A stretch of 64,000 bases of DNA from Limosilactobacillus portuensis (GTDB lineage: Bacteria; Bacillota; Bacilli; Lactobacillales; Lactobacillaceae). The notes under the pieces were generated by a model. That model was not told the origin of the DNA. It saw only the letters and a list, made by a program, of their open reading frames with translations, and did no database searches. This document shows, piece by piece, positions 34,858 through 44,430 of this stretch (its first letter is position 1; every line of letters begins with the position of its first letter). The position numbers were made by a program, and so were the translations under genes. Location of the stretch: the NCBI RefSeq assembly GCF_014838735.1, contig NZ_JABUXQ010000010.1, positions 1 to 64,000 on the forward strand. The letters run 5' to 3'.

Positions 34858-35493
34858 TTATTCCTCCCATCCATGATCTTTTAAGTTCATTTCACGTTTC
34901 CGCAGACCAGAAACATAAGGGTTTCCCTTAACATAAAAGCGGTATGGCTTCCGACCATCCTTGCCATTTAAATTTACTCCAATCCGACTTGTCGTTATAA
35001 TCTCACGTGGTTTTCGACCGGTAGTAAGCTCAATCGTTAAGGGACTGGTTTCTAATGGCTGACCATCCAATTCTCGTGAATGAATTCCGAGTGCTTGAAC
35101 TAGCTTTGCAGGACCGTTACTAAGATTAAAGCCACTCATTCCTCGATTAATTATCATTTGTTCTTGATTAACAGTCGGTTCTAGTCCCCGAATAAGGACT
35201 CCCTGAGGCTCTTCGGCATCCTGAACAACCACGTCAAAGCAATAATGGCCCCTAATTTGATAAAGATAAATATTTCCCGGGTTACCATAAAGTGATTCGG
35301 AATAATTCGTTCGTCGACCATTATATGCATGTGAAGCGGAATCATTTTCGCCAAGATAGGCTTCTGTTTCTACAATTAATCCACCAGTTGTTATCCCATC
35401 AGCGTTAGTATAAGTAATCTGTTTTCCCAATAGTGATCGGGCAATCTTTTCTGTGGGACGACCGGTAAAAAACTGTTGATAATTTGTTAGCAT
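34858..35493 (-). CDS. DNA-3-methyladenine glycosylase, AAG/MPG family (211 aa)
   Basis: Removes alkylated purines in base-excision repair. Family motifs: LLGKQITY, GGLIVETEAYLGENDSASHA (catalytic Glu within VETEAY), NPGNIYLYQIRGHYCFDVV and GPAKLVQALGI. Length is typical. The ATG at 35493 is preceded by GAGGAGGAATCAAGG; the longer frame begins upstream of it without support. It is the first gene of the operon leading into the MoxR/VWA genes and overlaps the MoxR start, an odd pairing that may be only transcriptional. Confidence 0.9.
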   Translation of the reverse strand: MLTNYQQFFTGRPTEKIARSLLGKQITYTNADGITTGGLIVETEAYLGENDSASHAYNGRRTNYSESLYGNPGNIYLYQIRGHYCFDVVVQDAEEPQGVLIRGLEPTVNQEQMIINRGMSGFNLSNGPAKLVQALGIHSRELDGQPLETSPLTIELTTGRKPREIITTSRIGVNLNGKDGRKPYRFYVKGNPYVSGLRKREMNLKDHGWEE

Positions 35494-35557
35494 CCTTGAT
35501 TCCTCCTCAACTTGTACTATTCTAAAAGTATCACTAATTAGAAGGGGATTCACTATT

Positions 35558-35956
35558 ATGGAATTAAAGTTAGAAAGAATTTATACAAAGCCTGCCGACC
35601 TCGATGGCTACCGAATCCTTGTTGACCGTATTTGGCCCCGTGGGATCTCAAAAGAAAAGGCACATCTTGATCGCTGGATGAAAGAAGTTGCCCCGAGCAG
35701 TGATTTACGAAAATGGTATGGTCATGATGTTGCCCGTTTTCCAGAATTTAAGGAACGTTACCTGAATGAAATTGCAAACGCGCCTTCTTACTACAATACC
35801 CTTCGTGCAATTGTTCAAGAAGAATTAAAATCACAAAATGTCATTCTTCTTTATGGTGCCAAGGATGAAGAACATAATCAAGCTGTAATCCTTGCAAACA
35901 AGCTCGCATCTGATTTGGGAGTTAAGGTTCACTCAGTTAAAAAAAGCGAAAATTAA
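35558..35956 (+). CDS. DUF488 family protein (132 aa)
   Basis: Short cytoplasmic protein of a widely conserved but uncharacterised family. It has the family hallmarks: RILVDRIWPRGISKEKA (about 20-36), LRKWYGHD, FKERYLNEI and VILLYGAKDEEHNQAVIL with the conserved late Lys-Asp-x-x-His-Asn. Divergent from the glycosylase gene, with a shared 60-base promoter region; ribosome site GAAGGGG. Function unknown. Confidence 0.88.
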   Translation: MELKLERIYTKPADLDGYRILVDRIWPRGISKEKAHLDRWMKEVAPSSDLRKWYGHDVARFPEFKERYLNEIANAPSYYNTLRAIVQEELKSQNVILLYGAKDEEHNQAVILANKLASDLGVKVHSVKKSEN

Positions 35957-36030
35957 CATAATCTCCTTAATGCTCTAAAGATAAACGCAAAAAATGGCTT
36001 TTTAGCATTTAGATATCCTTTTAAAGCAAC

Positions 36031-36064
36031 AATAACCCCCGAAAATCGATTTTCGGGGGTTATT
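36031..36064. terminator. Perfect 34-bp palindrome, probable terminator
   Basis: AATAACCCCCGAAAATC followed by its exact complement, with no unpaired loop. It lies after the DUF488 gene. The T-run is weak (TTATTATG), so another role is possible. Confidence 0.6.
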
Positions 36065-36130
36065 ATGTTAAAGCTTAAGAACAATTACACTAAAATACTA
36101 TTTTTTAGCATTAAGAAAGGAGAGTTTGTA

Positions 36131-36467
36131 ATGAGATACCTACCATTCTCCAAATATAAGTATTACATAAAAGATAAAACAGAAGATTTAACAACTGCTC
36201 TTGAAAAAGAATACCAAGCCAGATTAAACGGCTATACTAGTCAGAAAACATTACTTTCCCCCCCCTCCTCAACTATCGAGATGGGACTCAAACAAGTAAA
36301 TATCCGATCTTTTACTTACCATTACCAAAAATACAAAACTTAGCTGATCAGTTTAGAAGAAATTCAAATGAAATCAAGACCATCTAGCAATTAAAGACCT
36401 TGAAAATATTGGTGCAATCAAACCTGTCTCTAAACGTCCTAAACAGCATCTAATTCAAATTCTCTAA
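36131..36467 (+). pseudogene. Remnant of a Fic-family protein
   Basis: The first frame (from ATG 36131, AAAGGAGAGTTTGTA site) reads YLPFSKYKYYIKDKTEDLTT and TIEMGLKQVN, resembling the N-terminus of Fic AMP-transferase proteins. The reading frame then shifts to YPIFYLPLPKIQNLADQFRR. After a few codons only a C-terminal scrap (AIKDLENIGAIKPVSKRPKQ) remains in another frame. The whole Fic catalytic core (HPFxxGNGR motif) is absent. A C8 run (36258-36265) sits within it. Clearly non-functional if the family call is right. Confidence 0.6.
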
Positions 36468-36506
36468 TAAATTGCATTATTCCAAGTAAATAGGCGGAAT
36501 ATTAGT

Positions 36507-36554
36507 AACCGCAACTACCAGTTAACAAGCAATTCCTGGTAGTTGCGGTTTTTT
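36507..36554 (+). terminator. Rho-independent terminator
   Basis: AACCGCAACTACCAG / CTGGTAGTTGCGGTT stem with a TTTTTT run, downstream of the Fic remnant. Confidence 0.88.
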
Positions 36555-36631
36555 CGTCCGAAGTTCTTGCTCATTTTATAAATATCAAGTAATAATATTA
36601 TCAAAATTAACTCAAGAAAGGATTTTCACAA

Positions 36632-37024
36632 ATGGCAATTCAATTCTCAAGTCAATTAACTAAGCTTCGCGAAAGTAACAACTTATCACAATCTCAACTT
36701 GCTGAACAACTAAACGTTTCCCGACAAGCAGTTTCTAAGTGGGAAAATGGTACCGCTCTCCCTGACATTGTTTGTCTTGTTGAAATAGCCCAACTCTTAA
36801 ATGTCAGTCTGGACAAACTAGTCCTTGCAAAAGAACCTATAACTAGTCAATCTTCAATTAATAAAATGATCGACGCCCACCTCAAAGAAAATTCACGACA
36901 AAATTCCTGGCGTCGGCAACCAATTACCAATGTTTGGGAATTTCTTGCTCGTTATTGGTGGGTAATTATTGCTTTAGTTGTAACCATCGCTAGTATGTTT
37001 GGCATTAACAGTAACTTATTTTAA
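36632..37024 (+). CDS. XRE-family regulator with C-terminal membrane helix (130 aa)
   Basis: The N-terminal helix-turn-helix (LTKLRESNNLSQSQLAEQLN, then QAVSKWENGTALPD, residues 8-60) is followed by a polar linker and one hydrophobic helix near the end (YWWVIIALVVTIASMFGI). This architecture is common for small membrane-associated repressors in lactobacilli; target unknown. ATG after AGAAAGGATTTTCACA. Its 3' end overlaps the convergent gene by nine bases. Confidence 0.85.
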   Translation: MAIQFSSQLTKLRESNNLSQSQLAEQLNVSRQAVSKWENGTALPDIVCLVEIAQLLNVSLDKLVLAKEPITSQSSINKMIDAHLKENSRQNSWRRQPITNVWEFLARYWWVIIALVVTIASMFGINSNLF

Positions 37025-37333
37025 TAGCTTCAACCCTCGCTGCAAAACCGCATCATCCACAAAAGTCGTTAGAAAACGTTGAAGTGGCGTTTCACTATGG
37101 CGATCCTTAAATGCCATCGGTTCAGCGGCAATAATAACGGCCATCAGATTATTTTCCGTTAACATCAATTGCCCGGGCCGTTGATATTTTCCCTTTGTAT
37201 GTTTCCCGGTTCGCCAAATATGGATCTTGGCGTTCCCTTGTTGATCTACTTTCAGTTGATACTGACCGTTATCATCTGTCTCAACCGGAATACATGTAAA
37301 TCGTTGAACTTCATACTTTCCTTTTTTACTCAC
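37016..37333 (-). CDS. Hypothetical protein (106 aa)
   Basis: Basic soluble protein (SKKGKYEVQRFTCIPVETDD ... AKIHIWRTGKHTKGKY) with β-rich character. I do not recognise the family. The GTG at 37333 has GGAGGAAGAGAATA upstream and is preferred to a longer frame. Ends convergent with the XRE gene. Confidence 0.65.
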   Translation of the reverse strand: MSKKGKYEVQRFTCIPVETDDNGQYQLKVDQQGNAKIHIWRTGKHTKGKYQRPGQLMLTENNLMAVIIAAEPMAFKDRHSETPLQRFLTTFVDDAVLQRGLKLLK

Positions 37334-37449
37334 TATTCTCTTCCTCCAGCCATAAGTTAACCTAACCATATTCTACTCTCCTCTAGTCCCGCTCACAATT
37401 AACAAAAAGTGCTAAGCTAAAGGTAGTTTATATTCAGGAGGTTTCCATT

Positions 37450-38091
37450 ATGGCAGACAAAGCAATTACCGCTGAACAAATGCGACACTATGATTCATAC
37501 ACAATTAACACAATTGGCATTCCGTCATTAGTATTGATGGAACGCGCAGCATTGGCAGTTCGCGATGAGGTATTAAATGCGTTTCCGTTGAATTTACAAA
37601 ACATTGTGGTGGTTGCCGGAAGTGGCAATAACGGCGGAGATGGACTAGATGTCGCCCGTCTCCTCAATATTGCCGGTGTAAAAGTCACTATTCTAAATGT
37701 TGGTAATCCGGACCACGCTTCCAATGAACACCAAGTTCAAGATCGAATTTGTCAGTACTATAAAATTCCGCAAACTTCAGATCTTAATGTTCTGAAAGAC
37801 GCATCATTGATTGTCGATGCCCTGTTTGGTATCGGCATTGATCGTCCTGTTGAAGGCAACTATGCTACAGCAATTGAGGCTATTAATAATAGTGACGCCG
37901 TGGTGGTTGCCGTTGATATGCCATCAGGTATTAATACCGATACTGGAGAAGTAATGGGCGTTGCCGTTAATGCAACGGCAACCGTTACCTTTGCTGTAAA
38001 TAAGGTTGGTTTAACTAAAAGTGCTGGTAAAAAACATGCTGGTCGGGTAGTTGTTGCTAGTGATATGGGGACATATCCAGTTGACGATTAG
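37450..38091 (+). CDS. nnrE: NAD(P)H-hydrate epimerase (213 aa)
   Basis: YjeF N-terminal-domain protein that interconverts R- and S-NAD(P)HX during nicotinamide nucleotide repair. Motifs: TAEQMRHYD at the start, VVAGSGNNGGDGLDVARLL (dinucleotide-binding loop), VDALFGIGIDRPVEG and VVAVDMPSGINTDTGEV. Length is that of the epimerase alone; the dehydratase domain (NnrD) is not here and must be elsewhere. ATG after AGGAGGTTTCCATT. Monocistronic. Confidence 0.92.
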   Translation: MADKAITAEQMRHYDSYTINTIGIPSLVLMERAALAVRDEVLNAFPLNLQNIVVVAGSGNNGGDGLDVARLLNIAGVKVTILNVGNPDHASNEHQVQDRICQYYKIPQTSDLNVLKDASLIVDALFGIGIDRPVEGNYATAIEAINNSDAVVVAVDMPSGINTDTGEVMGVAVNATATVTFAVNKVGLTKSAGKKHAGRVVVASDMGTYPVDD

Positions 38092-38216
38092 TGATATTAA
38101 TATTCATTTTTAATTTAAATGTATAAAACATCACTGAATAAGCTTGATTTTAGATGCATTATCTCAGATAATTAGTGAAATAGTTCTCATAATTAATATG
38201 ATTCTATTGTATTTGA

Positions 38217-39242
<1,026 letters not shown>

Positions 39243-39271
39243 GCCTTAAATAAGGATTATTAATTATAGAT

Positions 39272-39312
39272 AAAGGGGCCAGGAAAAACATTTTGTTTTT
39301 CCTGGCCCCTTA
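39272..39312. terminator. Bidirectional terminator
   Basis: AAGGGGCCAGGAAAAAC / GTTTTTCCTGGCCCCTT stem, between the convergent ldhD and hisS genes. Confidence 0.9.
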
Positions 39313-39316
39313 CTAT

Positions 39317-40594
39317 TTACCGCAAATATTTTGTTGGCTCAGCAACAAAATCTGCAATCTTAACATCAATCGTGTCCTTAGTAGCAGCATTTTTTAGTTG
39401 GAACTGTCCTTCATCAACCTCACGTTCACCAAAGACCGCAAAATACTTTGCATTACGGCGGAAAGCTTCTTTAATTTGCTTACCAACCTTAACGCCACTG
39501 TAATCTTTATCAGCAACAACGCCCTTATCACGGATTTGATTTAGAATCTTAAAGGCAAGGTTATCGCCATCTTCATTTGCACTAGCAAAGAAGACATCTA
39601 ATTGATCTTGAGGAGCAAATTCTGGATTCTCTTCTTGAAGAAGGAGCATCAACCGTTCTACTCCCATTCCGAAACCAATTCCCCCTTCTTCAGGACCACC
39701 AAGTTGGCTAATAAGACCGTTGTAACGACCTCCCGCACAAACAGTCGTGTAGCCACCCCCGAATACTGGCGAATCGGACATGATTTCAAAGATTGTGTGG
39801 TTGTAGTAATCTAAGCCCCGAACCATGTTAGTATCAATTTCATAATCAATCCCTAGTTCCCTTAACAAGGATTGAACTTGATCAAAGTAATTCTGTGATT
39901 CTTCATCCAAGTAATCCAGAATGGATGGCGCTTGAGCAACAATCTTTTGGTCTCCAGCATCCTTACTATCCAAAACACGAAGAGGGTTCCGGTACATCCG
40001 CTCTTGAGAATCAGAACTCAATTCATCGTAGTGGGGCTTCAGAAAGTTAATTAATGCTTCACGATAATCTTCACGAACCTGCTTATCACCTAAAGTATTA
40101 ATTGTTAACTTCACATTGGGAACACCGAACCGCTTGAATAGCTGCATTGCCATTGCAATTACTTCAACATCAATTTGTGGTGATTCATTATTTAATGCTT
40201 CAACACCAATTTGATGAAATTCGCGTTGCCGTCCTGATTGTGGACGCTCATAGCGAAACATTGGCCCCATGTAATAAACCTTGTATGGTTTGGGATATTC
40301 AGGACCATACAGCTTATTTTCAACGTATGCCCGAACAACACCAGCAGTTCCCTCTGGACGTAAGGCAATATGCCGGTCACCCTTATCGTGGAAATCGTAC
40401 ATTTCCTTTTCAACGATGTCCGAGGTATCACCAACATTTCGTGAAAAGACGTTGTAATCTTCAAACATTGGTGTCCGGATACCGCGATAACCAAATTGAT
40501 CAAATACTTCACGCGCGACTTCTTCAACCTTTTCCCAAAGATTAGTCGTTCCTGGTAGTAAATCTGCGGTTCCTTTTGGTTTTTGGTATTCCAT
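39317..40594 (-). CDS. hisS: Histidyl-tRNA synthetase (425 aa)
   Basis: Class II synthetase. Motif 1 region is KPKGTADLLPGTTNLWEKVE and IRTPMFED. Motif 2 is MFRYERPQSGRQREFHQIG. The histidine-specific loops are RGLDYYNHTIFEI and GGGRYNGL-like CAGGRYNGLISQLGG. Motif 3 is GIGFGMGVERLMLLL, and a C-terminal anticodon domain ends in TKYLR. Normal length. ATG after GAAGGGAGTACCAGT. No aspS follows, unlike in many Firmicutes. A hairpin stands in its leader. Confidence 0.94.
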   Translation of the reverse strand: MEYQKPKGTADLLPGTTNLWEKVEEVAREVFDQFGYRGIRTPMFEDYNVFSRNVGDTSDIVEKEMYDFHDKGDRHIALRPEGTAGVVRAYVENKLYGPEYPKPYKVYYMGPMFRYERPQSGRQREFHQIGVEALNNESPQIDVEVIAMAMQLFKRFGVPNVKLTINTLGDKQVREDYREALINFLKPHYDELSSDSQERMYRNPLRVLDSKDAGDQKIVAQAPSILDYLDEESQNYFDQVQSLLRELGIDYEIDTNMVRGLDYYNHTIFEIMSDSPVFGGGYTTVCAGGRYNGLISQLGGPEEGGIGFGMGVERLMLLLQEENPEFAPQDQLDVFFASANEDGDNLAFKILNQIRDKGVVADKDYSGVKVGKQIKEAFRRNAKYFAVFGEREVDEGQFQLKNAATKDTIDVKIADFVAEPTKYLR

Positions 40595-40610
40595 ACTGGT
40601 ACTCCCTTCA

Positions 40611-40651
40611 AAATAAAGCGCCCTCCTAAGACAAAGTGCCTTAGAGGGCGA
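40611..40651 (-). terminator. Hairpin in the hisS leader (terminator or attenuator)
   Basis: On the minus strand CGCCCTCTAAG / CTTAGGAGGGCG with a nine-base loop, then CTTTATTTT, ending 16 bases before the hisS start codon. It may terminate the upstream MFS gene. No T-box consensus is present nearby. Confidence 0.6.
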
Positions 40652-40740
40652 CTAGTAAATTAAATCGTCTCTCTATAATTAATCGTTAATCTTAATTATC
40701 CATGTGTGATTTTACCATAGCTAGCAGACTTTTTGTACCT

Positions 40741-41937
40741 TTACCGTGCCTGCTGCTGATGAATATGAAATAATTTTATTCCTACAAACGTCAAGGTAAC
40801 AATCATCAGCATAAAAACCGAGAAAAATAGTTCTTGATAATTGCCATGTTCAATTATATATCCGCCATAAAGCGGTCCAATTGCTCGCCCTACTGAAATA
40901 ACAATATTATATAAGCCTTGGTAGTGACCAGCATTAGCAGTCCCGGTCAACTGGGTAATCCATGCTGGCAATCCTGCAAAGCTCAATGTTTCCCCAATTG
41001 TCAAAATCACAAAATCAACTACAAATTCGACCAAGTTATGGGCAAAGATTAAGAAGAAAAATGAACTAGCAAAGATTAAAATTCCTAGCACAATCTGAGT
41101 TGAAAGCCGCATATAGGGACTTAACTTGTTAACTAATGGTTGACCGATAATAATAATGATTCCATTTAGTGTCCACAGTAAGCTATATGCATAAAACGGG
41201 ATCCCCATATTAGTCATATGAACTGCCATAACACTTTCCCAAAGCGAATAACTAATATGGATTGTCATTACATTAACCAAAATTAAGAATACTAGGGCAA
41301 TAAATTTTGAACGGCCCTTGCTCTGCCGACCTAACTTTGAACGTTGCTGTCCAATACTCTTAACCTCAATATTAAAGGTGAAGAGTACCATTAGGGTTAG
41401 GCCGAGGTAGAATGCTGAGGCAACACTAAAAACCAGTACGACACTAATCGGTAATAAGACACCCACAAGAAGGGTCCCCAGCACTACTCCCACATTAAAT
41501 GCCATGTAAATATAGTTAAATACAAAGCGTGCCGGATGATTAGCAACCGCTGTCCCGTAGGAATTAACGATTGTCATATTAATCCCATCGCCAAAACTAT
41601 TAATAACCATTAGCATTGCATACCATGGCCAGCCATGAATGAGAATCAGGAGAATAATTGGAATGGTCGAACATGTCACGCCTAGCAAAGCCGTTCGATA
41701 AGAACTCCAATGGTCAAACAACCATCCCCCAATGTAATTACCAGCCATCATTGCAATTGATATCAGGAGCATCACTACTCCCGCAGTTGTTAACGTTTGT
41801 CCTAAATATTTGTTAACATACATCGTTGTTAACGGCCAGATAAAGGCAGCTCCAGTATTATTCAGCAAGCTTGCTAATGCCACCCACTTTAATTGAACCG
41901 TTTTTTCTTTCTTCATTCGTTCTTTTTCTAATCCCAC
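40741..41937 (-). CDS. MFS transporter, MdtG/MdtH-like (398 aa)
   Basis: Twelve hydrophobic segments with the MFS loop 2-3 motif GGWLFDHWSSYRTALL (GxxxDrxGrR-like) and a mirrored late segment. Central loop rich in Lys/Arg/Ser separates the two halves. This branch usually exports drugs or sugars; substrate unknown. The longest start is GTG at 41937; an ATG seven codons later is possible because neither has a strong site. It is upstream of hisS on the same strand. Confidence 0.85.
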   Translation of the reverse strand: MGLEKERMKKEKTVQLKWVALASLLNNTGAAFIWPLTTMYVNKYLGQTLTTAGVVMLLISIAMMAGNYIGGWLFDHWSSYRTALLGVTCSTIPIILLILIHGWPWYAMLMVINSFGDGINMTIVNSYGTAVANHPARFVFNYIYMAFNVGVVLGTLLVGVLLPISVVLVFSVASAFYLGLTLMVLFTFNIEVKSIGQQRSKLGRQSKGRSKFIALVFLILVNVMTIHISYSLWESVMAVHMTNMGIPFYAYSLLWTLNGIIIIIGQPLVNKLSPYMRLSTQIVLGILIFASSFFFLIFAHNLVEFVVDFVILTIGETLSFAGLPAWITQLTGTANAGHYQGLYNIVISVGRAIGPLYGGYIIEHGNYQELFFSVFMLMIVTLTFVGIKLFHIHQQQAR

Positions 41938-42013
41938 AACTTTTTATTGAACTCCTCAAAAAGAAAGAGACCGAGATACAATCTCAATCCCAATATTAAA
42001 TCCTTATAATTAA

Positions 42014-42634
42014 TTAGTGTTCAGCTACCATGTTTTCCTGTGGCACCCGAAGCAGAGTATAACTAGACGCAACATGATTTGCTCGTAAGCTAAGACCATT
42101 TAACGGTGTATTACGGTAATGGCCCGTCATCACCGCAGCAAATGCATGTCCTGATTCGTTATCAATTTTCTGCAGTTTTTCCTTATTCCATGGTAAGCTC
42201 GTTGCTTCAACAGGAATAAGCCGCGCTCCATCACTAATTGAGCTAAATCGGGAACTAACCATGTACTTAGAATTATCAGCCCAGTAAGTGTATGACACGA
42301 TCGGTCGCTTCCCTGATGTACTGTGCTTAGCAAGAACATAATAATAATCGTTCCCTTGATCATGTAATTGTAATGGTTGGTACTTTGTGGATAGCTGTAC
42401 CTGTTGACGATCATTGTAGTTAATCGGTTGAATAAAGCGGAGATATACCAAACTCCCTAACCATAAAATAGCCACCAAACTCATTACCACATACTGGGTA
42501 AACAATTTACCATCAAACCGTTTCTTCGTTTTAGCAATTAACATTAGCTGCTTTACCCGAATATAATGGATTACAAAACCTAAAAAGCCAATTCCAAGAA
42601 TCCACATTAACCAGCCTAGCCAGTTCCAACTCAT
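42014..42634 (-). CDS. Hypothetical membrane-anchored protein, LVIS_2131-like (206 aa)
   Basis: Two N-terminal transmembrane helices (about 4-24 and 48-68) with a basic loop, then a ~135-residue extracellular β-rich domain (YYYVLAKHSTSGKRPIVSYT, YTLLRVPQENM). It resembles a conserved lactobacillar protein family known only by locus-tag name; I assign that loosely. Function unknown. ATG preceded by GAGAATTAAAATT. It stands alone between the MFS gene and a divergent small gene. Confidence 0.65.
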   Translation of the reverse strand: MSWNWLGWLMWILGIGFLGFVIHYIRVKQLMLIAKTKKRFDGKLFTQYVVMSLVAILWLGSLVYLRFIQPINYNDRQQVQLSTKYQPLQLHDQGNDYYYVLAKHSTSGKRPIVSYTYWADNSKYMVSSRFSSISDGARLIPVEATSLPWNKEKLQKIDNESGHAFAAVMTGHYRNTPLNGLSLRANHVASSYTLLRVPQENMVAEH

Positions 42635-42859
42635 AATTTTAATTCTCCATTTCTTCTCAATAAACTTAACTTATATTGATTATCACACAAAATCATACCA
42701 TTGTCCGCCCACATCACCAAAACTTAAATATTTATTCCATTTCATTCTCGCAATCTATGATAAACTTAATTTTGGCATCGAATCAAAGAATGTTCTACAA
42801 TAGGACTAGTTAATCTTATATTAGCTTTGCTAAATAGCACTAAGGGGGAAATTCATTTC

Positions 42860-43060
42860 ATGGATAATTTGAACGAAATTGCCCAGGAATTGATCAAATT
42901 TGAACGTGAGCACGACATGAACGATAATCAGGTTGCTTTTGGTAGTCACTTATCTGTTGAACGGATTCACGATATCAAATCTGGTAACAGTAACGCAACT
43001 GATGAAGAAGCCGAATTAATTGAACGGTTCATGCAAAGCAACAACACCAGTAACGATTAA
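42860..43060 (+). CDS. Small helical protein, LBP_cg2779-like (66 aa)
   Basis: An acidic helical protein (DNLNEIAQELIKFEREHDMN ... DEEAELIERFMQ) with a helix-turn-helix-like middle (NQVAFGSHLSVERIHDIKSG). It resembles a small conserved lactobacillar family of unknown role. The ATG at 42860 follows AAGGGGGAAATTCATTTC; the longer frame lacks a site. A strong terminator follows. Confidence 0.7.
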   Translation: MDNLNEIAQELIKFEREHDMNDNQVAFGSHLSVERIHDIKSGNSNATDEEAELIERFMQSNNTSND

Positions 43061-43071
43061 TTTAGTATTAC

Positions 43072-43115
43072 AAGGCCCCTAGCATTCAAGAAAACTGAAT
43101 GTTAGGGGCCTTTTA
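43072..43115. terminator. Rho-independent terminator
   Basis: AAGGCCCCTAGCATTCA / TGAATGTTAGGGGCCTT with TTTT, seven-base loop. Confidence 0.9.
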
Positions 43116-43157
43116 TGTATAAAAAGCTCTAATTTATTCATTAGAACTGTGAACTGA

Positions 43158-44093
43158 TTATTCCCTAAATTTTACCGGTAATGTTACTGATTCAATCTTC
43201 TTTCTCGGGTTAGCTATTCGTTCAAATAATGTTGAAATTAAATTTTCAGCAAGGGCATGGATTGGCTGAACCACAGTCGGTAATTGTGGGGCAATTTGGC
43301 AAATCAGTTGCGAACCATCATATCCAGTAACAAAGAAGTCACGGTTAACCTGGTAACCTCTTTGCCGATATTGTGAAATGATCTTTAGCGCTTGAACATC
43401 ATTTGATGCAATTACACCATCAAATTGTTCAGCAAAGTCTGTCTGGTCAATTTCTTCTTTGGTTAAGGTTATAAAATTGTGTTCCTGATCATTCAGATAG
43501 TCAACTACTCCCTGCAACCGATTTAGTGTTGGCGAAACGGATGTATCTTCGTCAATAATTACCGCCAACCGATCCACCTGATGCTGAATCATAAACCGAG
43601 CAGCTAATTTGCCACCACGGTAACTATCAGCCGCAACAATTGGAATGTTGTCAGAAAGATAACGGTCGAAAGAAACGATTGGCGCAGTCAGTCGCTGATA
43701 TTCTTCAATTCCTAAGTTATGGGAGCCCGAAATAATTCCATCTACTTGATTAGCAAAAAGCATGTTCAAGTACTCATGTTCAATTTCGCGATTCTCAGCT
43801 GAAGAAGCAATAATTGTCTTGTACCCTTTTAAGAAAAGCTGATGTTCCAACTCATTAACTAATTCAGCAAAGAACGGGTTCGTAAGATTAGGGAAAATCA
43901 AGCCAATAAACTTTGACGGTTTCCCTTGCATTGCCCGTGCAAGAGCATTTGGCTGATAGTTTAACTGGTTCATTGCTTGATGAACTTTCTTAATGGTCTT
44001 TTCGCTTAAGGAGCCATAATTGTTAATTACTCGTGACACAGTTGTTACGGAAACACCAGCTAATTTAGCAACATCTTGTAGTTTAGCTACCAT
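43158..44093 (-). CDS. LacI-family sugar regulator, ScrR/RbsR-like (311 aa)
   Basis: N-terminal helix-turn-helix (KLQDVAKLAGVSVTTVSRVI) and hinge (NYQPNALARAMQGK), then a ligand domain starting FIGLIFPNLTNPFFAELVNE and containing ADSYRGGKLAARFM and VTGYDGSQL. Domain order and length are typical. It stands without sugar genes beside it; its nearest divergent neighbour is the LysM glucosaminidase 338 bases away. Ligand and target are unknown. ATG after GGGGAAGAAGT. Confidence 0.87.
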   Translation of the reverse strand: MVAKLQDVAKLAGVSVTTVSRVINNYGSLSEKTIKKVHQAMNQLNYQPNALARAMQGKPSKFIGLIFPNLTNPFFAELVNELEHQLFLKGYKTIIASSAENREIEHEYLNMLFANQVDGIISGSHNLGIEEYQRLTAPIVSFDRYLSDNIPIVAADSYRGGKLAARFMIQHQVDRLAVIIDEDTSVSPTLNRLQGVVDYLNDQEHNFITLTKEEIDQTDFAEQFDGVIASNDVQALKIISQYRQRGYQVNRDFFVTGYDGSQLICQIAPQLPTVVQPIHALAENLISTLFERIANPRKKIESVTLPVKFRE

Positions 44094-44101
44094 ACTTCTT
44101 C

Positions 44102-44420
44102 CCCAATCCTTCTCAAACTGTTTTTCATTATATCCTAATATCAGGCTTTGGGATTAAACAAAATAATTTTAATTAAACAACTAGTGATATAGTGTTTATT
44201 AATGGCGGATATTTAGAAATATACCTTTCAATTGATAAGAATAAGTAAGCATTGTTTTTATAATAACGATAAATGTTAAAATTACTTGCTCTTTCAACAT
44301 ATTAATGATATTTTTTACTTAGTTTGAAATCTTAATAACTTCTTAAAAACTTTTACTTTTTATTACCTTTTAATTATTGTTTGATTAGTTAATAAAGTTC
44401 CAAGAGGTTTTTCTAGGGGG
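44102..44420. other. AT-rich intergenic region between LacI regulator and LysM hydrolase
   Basis: About 320 bases without a gene. Very AT-rich, with several TATAAT/TAATAT-like boxes. I see no repeat copy, no long hairpin and no cre site. It probably carries both divergent promoters. Confidence 0.5.
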
Positions 44421-44430
44421 AGTCAGAAAA

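Noticed and set aside
36031-36064. Perfect 34-bp palindrome considered as an attachment or recombination site
   Set aside because: Position directly behind a gene and GC-rich stem fit a terminator; no integrase or element boundary is near.
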